Positions 61,782 through 64,000 of a stretch of DNA of 64,000 nt are shown in pieces. The notes beneath the pieces were generated by a model. That model was given only the letters and a program-made list of their open reading frames with translations, made no database searches and was not told where the DNA came from. Position numbers and translations under genes: made by a program. This DNA comes from Pseudomonas sp. dw_358. GTDB taxonomy: Bacteria > Pseudomonadota > Gammaproteobacteria > Pseudomonadales > Pseudomonadaceae. The stretch covers positions 1 to 64,000 of the forward strand of contig NZ_JAAVUX010000012.1 in assembly GCF_018449655.1 (NCBI RefSeq), written 5' to 3'. Position 1 is the stretch's first letter, and the number at the start of each line of letters is the position of its first letter.

Positions 61782-63149
61782 ATGTCCCTACCCACTGGGC
61801 AACAAACACCCCAACGCAGCTACCTGGGCAGCTTCAGCAAGACCGCCGAAAGCGAGTTTCTCCCGGAACTGGCCAGTGCGTCCTTGCCGGACTCCCCCAG
61901 GGTTTTACGCCTGACGGTCTGGATTGCCGCCGCTCTGCTGGTCGCCGCGCTGATCTGGGCCAAGTTCGCGGTGCTCCAGGAAGTGACCATGGGCGAAGGC
62001 AAGGCCATCCCCTCCAGCAAGGTGCAGGTGATTCAGAACCTGGAGGGCGGCATCGTCACCGAGATCTTCGTCCATGAAGGGCAGATGGTGAACAAAGGCG
62101 ACGTGTTACTGCGCCTGGACGACACGCGCTTTCGCTCCAACCGCGGCGAGAGCGAGGCCGACCGGTACGCACTGACGGCGCAGGTAGCGCGCTTGCAGGC
62201 CGAGTCCGATGGCACACCGTTCGAGGTCTCCGCCGAGATTCGCGCCAAGGCCCCGCAAGTGGCCGCGGACGAAATGTCGCTGTATGAATCGCGCAAGCGC
62301 CAGCTGGAAAGCGAGAAGAACACCCTCAACGAGCAGTTGGTACAAAAGACCCAGGAGCTGGCCGAATACCGCTCCAAGCAGGGTCAGTACAGCTCGTCAC
62401 TGGCGTTGCTGCAGGAAGAGACCCGTATGTCCACGCCGCTGGTGGGTACCGGGGCGATCTCGCCGGTGGAGATCCTGCGGCTCAAGCAGAAAACCGTGGA
62501 AGCCAAGGGCATGCTCGACGCCACCTCCTTGGCGATCCCGCGCGCCCAGGCTGCCATCGCGGAAATCCGCAGCAAGGTCAACGAAGCCGAGCAGACCTTC
62601 CGCGCCAGCGCTGCCAAGGACCTCAACGACAAACGCACCGACCTGTCGAAGATCACCGCCACCAGCATCGCCATCGACGACCGCGTCAGCCGCACCACCG
62701 TGACGTCGCCGGTGCACGGCGTGGTCAAGACCCTGAAGGTCAACACCATCGGCGGCGTGGTGCAGCCGGGCAGCGACCTGGTGGAGATCGTGCCGCTGGA
62801 AGACAACCTGCTGATCGAAGCTCGCGTGCGCCCCCAGGACGTCGCCTTCCTGCATCCGGGGCAGCCGGCGATGGTCAAGTTCAGTGCCTACGATTACACC
62901 ATCTACGGTGGCCTCAAGGCGAAACTGGAGTTGATCGGTGCCGACACCGTGACCGATGACAAGGGCAACAGTTTTTACCTGATCCAGGTGCGCACCGACC
63001 GCAATCACCTGGGTACCGACGCCAAGCCGCTGGTGATCATTCCCGGGATGACGGCCACGGTGGACATCATCACCGGGGAGAAGAGCGTGCTGGATTATCT
63101 GCTCAAGCCGGTGTTGAAGGCGCGCACCGAGGCGTTGCGGGAAAGGTGA
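61782..63149 (+). CDS. Type I secretion HlyD-family adaptor (LapC/MapC-like)
   Basis: The 455-residue periplasmic adaptor has one N-terminal membrane span (LTVWIAAALLVAALIWAKFAVL), the lipoyl halves (SKVQVIQNLEGGIVTEIFVHEGQMV; VHGVVKTLKVNTIGGVVQPG), a long coiled coil (residues about 110-285) and the C-terminal HlyD signature (VKFSAYDYTIYGGLKAKLELI). It links the ABC protein to TolC. Start follows AGGAG, 6 bp after the ABC gene. Confidence 0.95.
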   Translation: MSLPTGQQTPQRSYLGSFSKTAESEFLPELASASLPDSPRVLRLTVWIAAALLVAALIWAKFAVLQEVTMGEGKAIPSSKVQVIQNLEGGIVTEIFVHEGQMVNKGDVLLRLDDTRFRSNRGESEADRYALTAQVARLQAESDGTPFEVSAEIRAKAPQVAADEMSLYESRKRQLESEKNTLNEQLVQKTQELAEYRSKQGQYSSSLALLQEETRMSTPLVGTGAISPVEILRLKQKTVEAKGMLDATSLAIPRAQAAIAEIRSKVNEAEQTFRASAAKDLNDKRTDLSKITATSIAIDDRVSRTTVTSPVHGVVKTLKVNTIGGVVQPGSDLVEIVPLEDNLLIEARVRPQDVAFLHPGQPAMVKFSAYDYTIYGGLKAKLELIGADTVTDDKGNSFYLIQVRTDRNHLGTDAKPLVIIPGMTATVDIITGEKSVLDYLLKPVLKARTEALRER

Positions 63150-63194
63150 GGTTGCGCAGGCGGCCGGCGATGGCATGACCGCGCAATACCGCCA

Positions 63195-63240
63195 GACCGC
63201 GTCGTCTGCATCACGGCCAAGACCTGCTCCCACCCTGTCG
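63195..63240. repeat. REP-like remnant
   Basis: The stretch GCATCACGGCCAAGACCTGC followed by TCCCAC resembles the inverted half of the REP doublets at the other end of the window (GCATCGCGACCAAGGTCGGC then TCCTAC). Only one half is recognisable. Confidence 0.5.
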
Positions 63241-63247
63241 CACGGCG

Positions 63248-64000
63248 TCAGACCAGCCCTGCATCCACCACCAGCACCACCTTGCCCGACACCCGATTCC
63301 CGGCCAGCTCGGCAAACGCCGCTTCGGCATCAGTGATCGGGAAGGTCCTGGCAATCTGTGGTTTCAATCGCCCGTCGGCGAACAGCGGCCATACCTGCTG
63401 ACCCAGATCACTCAACAGATCGGCCTTGAACTGATCATCCCGGCTGCGCAACGTCGAGCCGAGGATTTGCAGACGCTTGCCCAGCACCAACGCCAGGTCC
63501 ACTGAGGCCGTGTGGCCGCCCATGAGACCGATCAACACCAGACGGCCATCGCGGTTGAGCAGTTTGAGGTTGAGTTCGGTGTACGGCGCACCCACCGGGT
63601 CGAGAATCACATCGAATGGCGCAAAGTCATTCAATGACGCCAGATCGTCACCGCGCACCGCCCCACCCTGGGCTCCCAGCGCTTCACAGTACGCCAGCCG
63701 CTCTGCCGAGCCGACGCTGACCCAGCACGGGTTGCCGAACGCCTTGCACAACTGGATAGCCGCCGAGCCGACGCCACTGGCTCCGGCATGCAACAAGACT
63801 TTCTCGCCGGGCTTGAGCGCGGCCAGCTGAAAGAGCTTCAGCCAGACAGTGGCGTACACCTCGGGGATACCGGCCGCCTCGACGAGGCTCAGGCCTTCAG
63901 GCACCGGCAGTACATGACGGCCGTCCACCACCACTTCTTCGGCCATGCCGCCACCGGCCAACAGCGCGCAGACTCGGTCACCGACCTGCCAGGCGCAACC
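63248..64000 (-). CDS. NAD(P)H:quinone oxidoreductase, PIG3 type (5' end beyond window)
   Basis: The visible 250 residues are the C-terminal part of a zinc-free medium-chain dehydrogenase. The frame is open to the window edge (WQVGDRVCALLAGGGMAEE), so the gene is partial here. The nucleotide-binding core GASGVGSAAIQLCKAFG and the IPEVYATVW substrate region fit PIG3-like quinone reductases. The convergent HlyD gene ends 98 bp away. Confidence 0.92.
   Translation of the reverse strand, partial: GCAWQVGDRVCALLAGGGMAEEVVVDGRHVLPVPEGLSLVEAAGIPEVYATVWLKLFQLAALKPGEKVLLHAGASGVGSAAIQLCKAFGNPCWVSVGSAERLAYCEALGAQGGAVRGDDLASLNDFAPFDVILDPVGAPYTELNLKLLNRDGRLVLIGLMGGHTASVDLALVLGKRLQILGSTLRSRDDQFKADLLSDLGQQVWPLFADGRLKPQIARTFPITDAEAAFAELAGNRVSGKVVLVVDAGLV

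Noticed and set aside
57638-64000. LapD/LapG-type c-di-GMP control genes near the adhesin
   Set aside because: No GGDEF/EAL or transglutaminase-like protein is encoded in this window; the control is assumed to be elsewhere.

Overview
The window looks like the chromosome of a Pseudomonas of the P. fluorescens/P. putida lineage. It is GC-rich, carries Pseudomonas-type REP sequences (core GAGCTTGCTC), has the aru/aot arginine genes in Pseudomonas order, acsA, phhB, a DUF2790 gene, an Rsm-type small RNA and a LapA-class adhesin. No tRNA, rRNA, insertion sequence, prophage or CRISPR array was seen.

Left part (1-10.2 kb): a tandem REPIN array (period 115 bp) runs into a minus-strand Rsm-type small RNA gene with a GacA-like upstream element. 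A minus-strand block follows, in transcription order gyrA, serC, pheA, hisC, tyrA, cmk, rpsA. TyrA is a free-standing 307-residue protein that overlaps cmk directly. The AroA (EPSP synthase) domain usually fused to TyrA in Pseudomonas is missing here.

Arginine block (10.5-23.7 kb, minus strand): aotJ-aotQ-aotM-aotO-aotP-argR encode an arginine/ornithine ABC importer and its AraC-type regulator. aruC-aruF-aruG-astD-astB-(95-aa protein)-astE encode the arginine succinyltransferase pathway. Both leading promoters carry an ArgR consensus half-site exactly 21 bp upstream of a TANAAT -10 box, which makes one regulon. Hairpins after aotJ and aruC probably set different expression levels within each operon.

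Middle (24-35 kb): acsA; a DUF2790 secreted protein; a phhA relic in which the N- and C-terminal codons are fused by an internal deletion; intact phhB; small genes; an MFS transporter; then a minus-strand housekeeping run trpH-yciO-scpA-scpB-DUF1289-rluB-arfB. The plus-strand genes yciB and yciI follow.

Envelope-stress region (35-41 kb): cpxR, a Spy-like protein and cpxA, with a copper amine oxidase gene lying between cpxR and the spy-like gene. A CpxR-type box precedes the spy-like gene. A nitroreductase, a DUF962 membrane protein, a SelW-like protein, a FimV-family protein, a MarR regulator, RecQ and a YecA-family protein follow to 47.6 kb.

Biofilm region (47.7-63.2 kb): a 3303-residue type I secreted adhesin with an N-terminal retention module (two TAAG candidate LapG sites), 11 tandem units of about 244 residues and a C-terminal RTX/secretion region. 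Divergent from it is its probable secretion operon: TolC-like porin, LapB-like ABC transporter with a C39-like domain, and HlyD-like adaptor. The window ends inside a quinone oxidoreductase gene. LapD and LapG are not in the window.
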